64,000 nt of DNA, taken from positions 36,204,462-36,268,461 of the forward strand of contig CM055271.1 of NCBI GenBank assembly GCA_029237695.1. Reading direction: 5' to 3'. A program made the translations under genes and the position numbers. Shown here one piece after another: positions 63,608-64,000 of the stretch. The notes under the pieces are model-generated. The model searched no databases. It was given only the letters and a program-made list of their open reading frames with translations, and had not been told where the DNA came from. Numbering within the stretch: position 1 is the first letter of the stretch; each line of letters starts with the position of its first letter. This DNA is from Conchocele bisecta (Eukaryota > Mollusca > Bivalvia > Lucinida > Thyasiridae).

Positions 63608-64000
63608 ATGCCGACCCGCGCTGTAGAGGCCCTACAGTCTACCAACGAAACGATGGCGAAAACGGCCGCCGATATAGAAACTGTTGAGCTCAACGAACTC
63701 CCTCAAGTAGCCACCGACGCTATTAACACGATGGAGACCACGTTCGGCGAAAACGAAATACTCGACGATGACCCACCGTTACCTCTTCTCGAACTCCGGG
63801 GACTCGATAAGGTTATGCAAACGGTCCGGGACGAACTGGTCCTTAACGTCTCCAAACTCTCGTCGCTGGATGAACATATCGCGTTAGAAGAAAGAAAACT
63901 GAAGGAAGCGGGTGGCGATAGAGAATCTACCGAGCGGATCACCGAACGCCTGCAGTCGTTGCGGGACGAAAGAGAAGCTCGCTTGGAGGCTGCCTCGACT
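63608..64000 (+). CDS. Coiled-coil Polinton protein, truncated by the window edge
   Basis: 131 codons visible, MPTRAVEALQSTNETMAKTA onward. Acidic N-terminal part, then heptad-rich helix (VSKLSSLDEHIALEERKLKE, ITERLQSLRDEREARLEAA). The copy A homologue continues into a TM segment and an amphipathic C-terminal helix, so the complete protein probably has about 280-300 residues. Confidence 0.78.
   Translation, partial: MPTRAVEALQSTNETMAKTAADIETVELNELPQVATDAINTMETTFGENEILDDDPPLPLLELRGLDKVMQTVRDELVLNVSKLSSLDEHIALEERKLKEAGGDRESTERITERLQSLRDEREARLEAAST

Larger units (their letters stand above)
53306..64000. mobile_element. Polinton/adintovirus-like element copy B (runs off the right edge)
   Basis: Same gene order as copy A but inverted: terminal hairpin, subterminal repeats, PolB (+), integrase (-), small ORFs (-), ATPase (-), capsid (-), then a divergent acidic protein (+) and coiled-coil protein (+). 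The integrase and several small frames are intact. The polymerase, ATPase and capsid genes carry frameshifts, many in homopolymer runs. No protease or penton gene is seen before the edge. Confidence 0.9.

Overview
The window reads as animal nuclear DNA, most likely from a marine mollusc and probably a bivalve. The support is a nine-exon gene with GT-AG introns (plus one GC-AG intron), very dense short non-autonomous transposons, tRNA-headed SINEs, several satellite families, and two decayed virus-like Polintons with a spliced piggyBac beside one of them. The organism assignment is inference from repeat style; no marker gene fixes the species.

Layout. 1-4.9 kb is satellite DNA: two related families with ~170-180 bp monomers, one apparently inserted into the other. 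5.5-24.5 kb (minus strand) is a complete host gene for a PLP-dependent class V aminotransferase of the isopenicillin-N-epimerase-like group. Nine exons join in frame to 400 codons plus a stop, and its introns are packed with fold-back elements and MITEs. 25-30 kb holds more MITEs and SINEs. 30.0-30.5 kb has a small zinc-ribbon-like open frame. 30.8-32.8 kb is a broken piggyBac transposase with one intron, abutting the truncated left side of Polinton copy A (32.8-42.05 kb). 42-47.6 kb is sparse, with a tandem repeat, one composite MITE and two weak candidate exons. 47.6-53.3 kb is satellite and minisatellite DNA, including an inverted minisatellite that touches the end of Polinton copy B (53.3 kb to beyond the right edge).

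The two Polintons are inverted relative to each other with their DNA-polymerase ends facing. Both share one gene order: PolB, then on the opposite strand a retroviral-type integrase, a small conserved ORF, several small membrane or coiled-coil proteins, a packaging ATPase and a major capsid protein, followed by divergent acidic and coiled-coil proteins. Copy A is heavily mutated and has lost a segment spanning the capsid 5' end. Copy B keeps an intact integrase and small-protein frames, but its polymerase, ATPase and capsid frames are broken. Neither copy shows a complete viral gene set here; no protease or penton gene is seen.

Most unusual are: (i) three fold-back elements sharing a GTAYGGAAGCCC-like end but carrying unrelated inverted simple-repeat cores; (ii) a recurrent composite of two adjacent hairpins always joined by the same short linker; (iii) a ~125-bp G tract that seems to be an expanded C run inside a SINE; (iv) a GC-AG splice donor 13 bp from a MITE end; (v) an OTU-like cysteine motif, and in copy B also a SAP-like N-terminus, on the Polinton polymerases.
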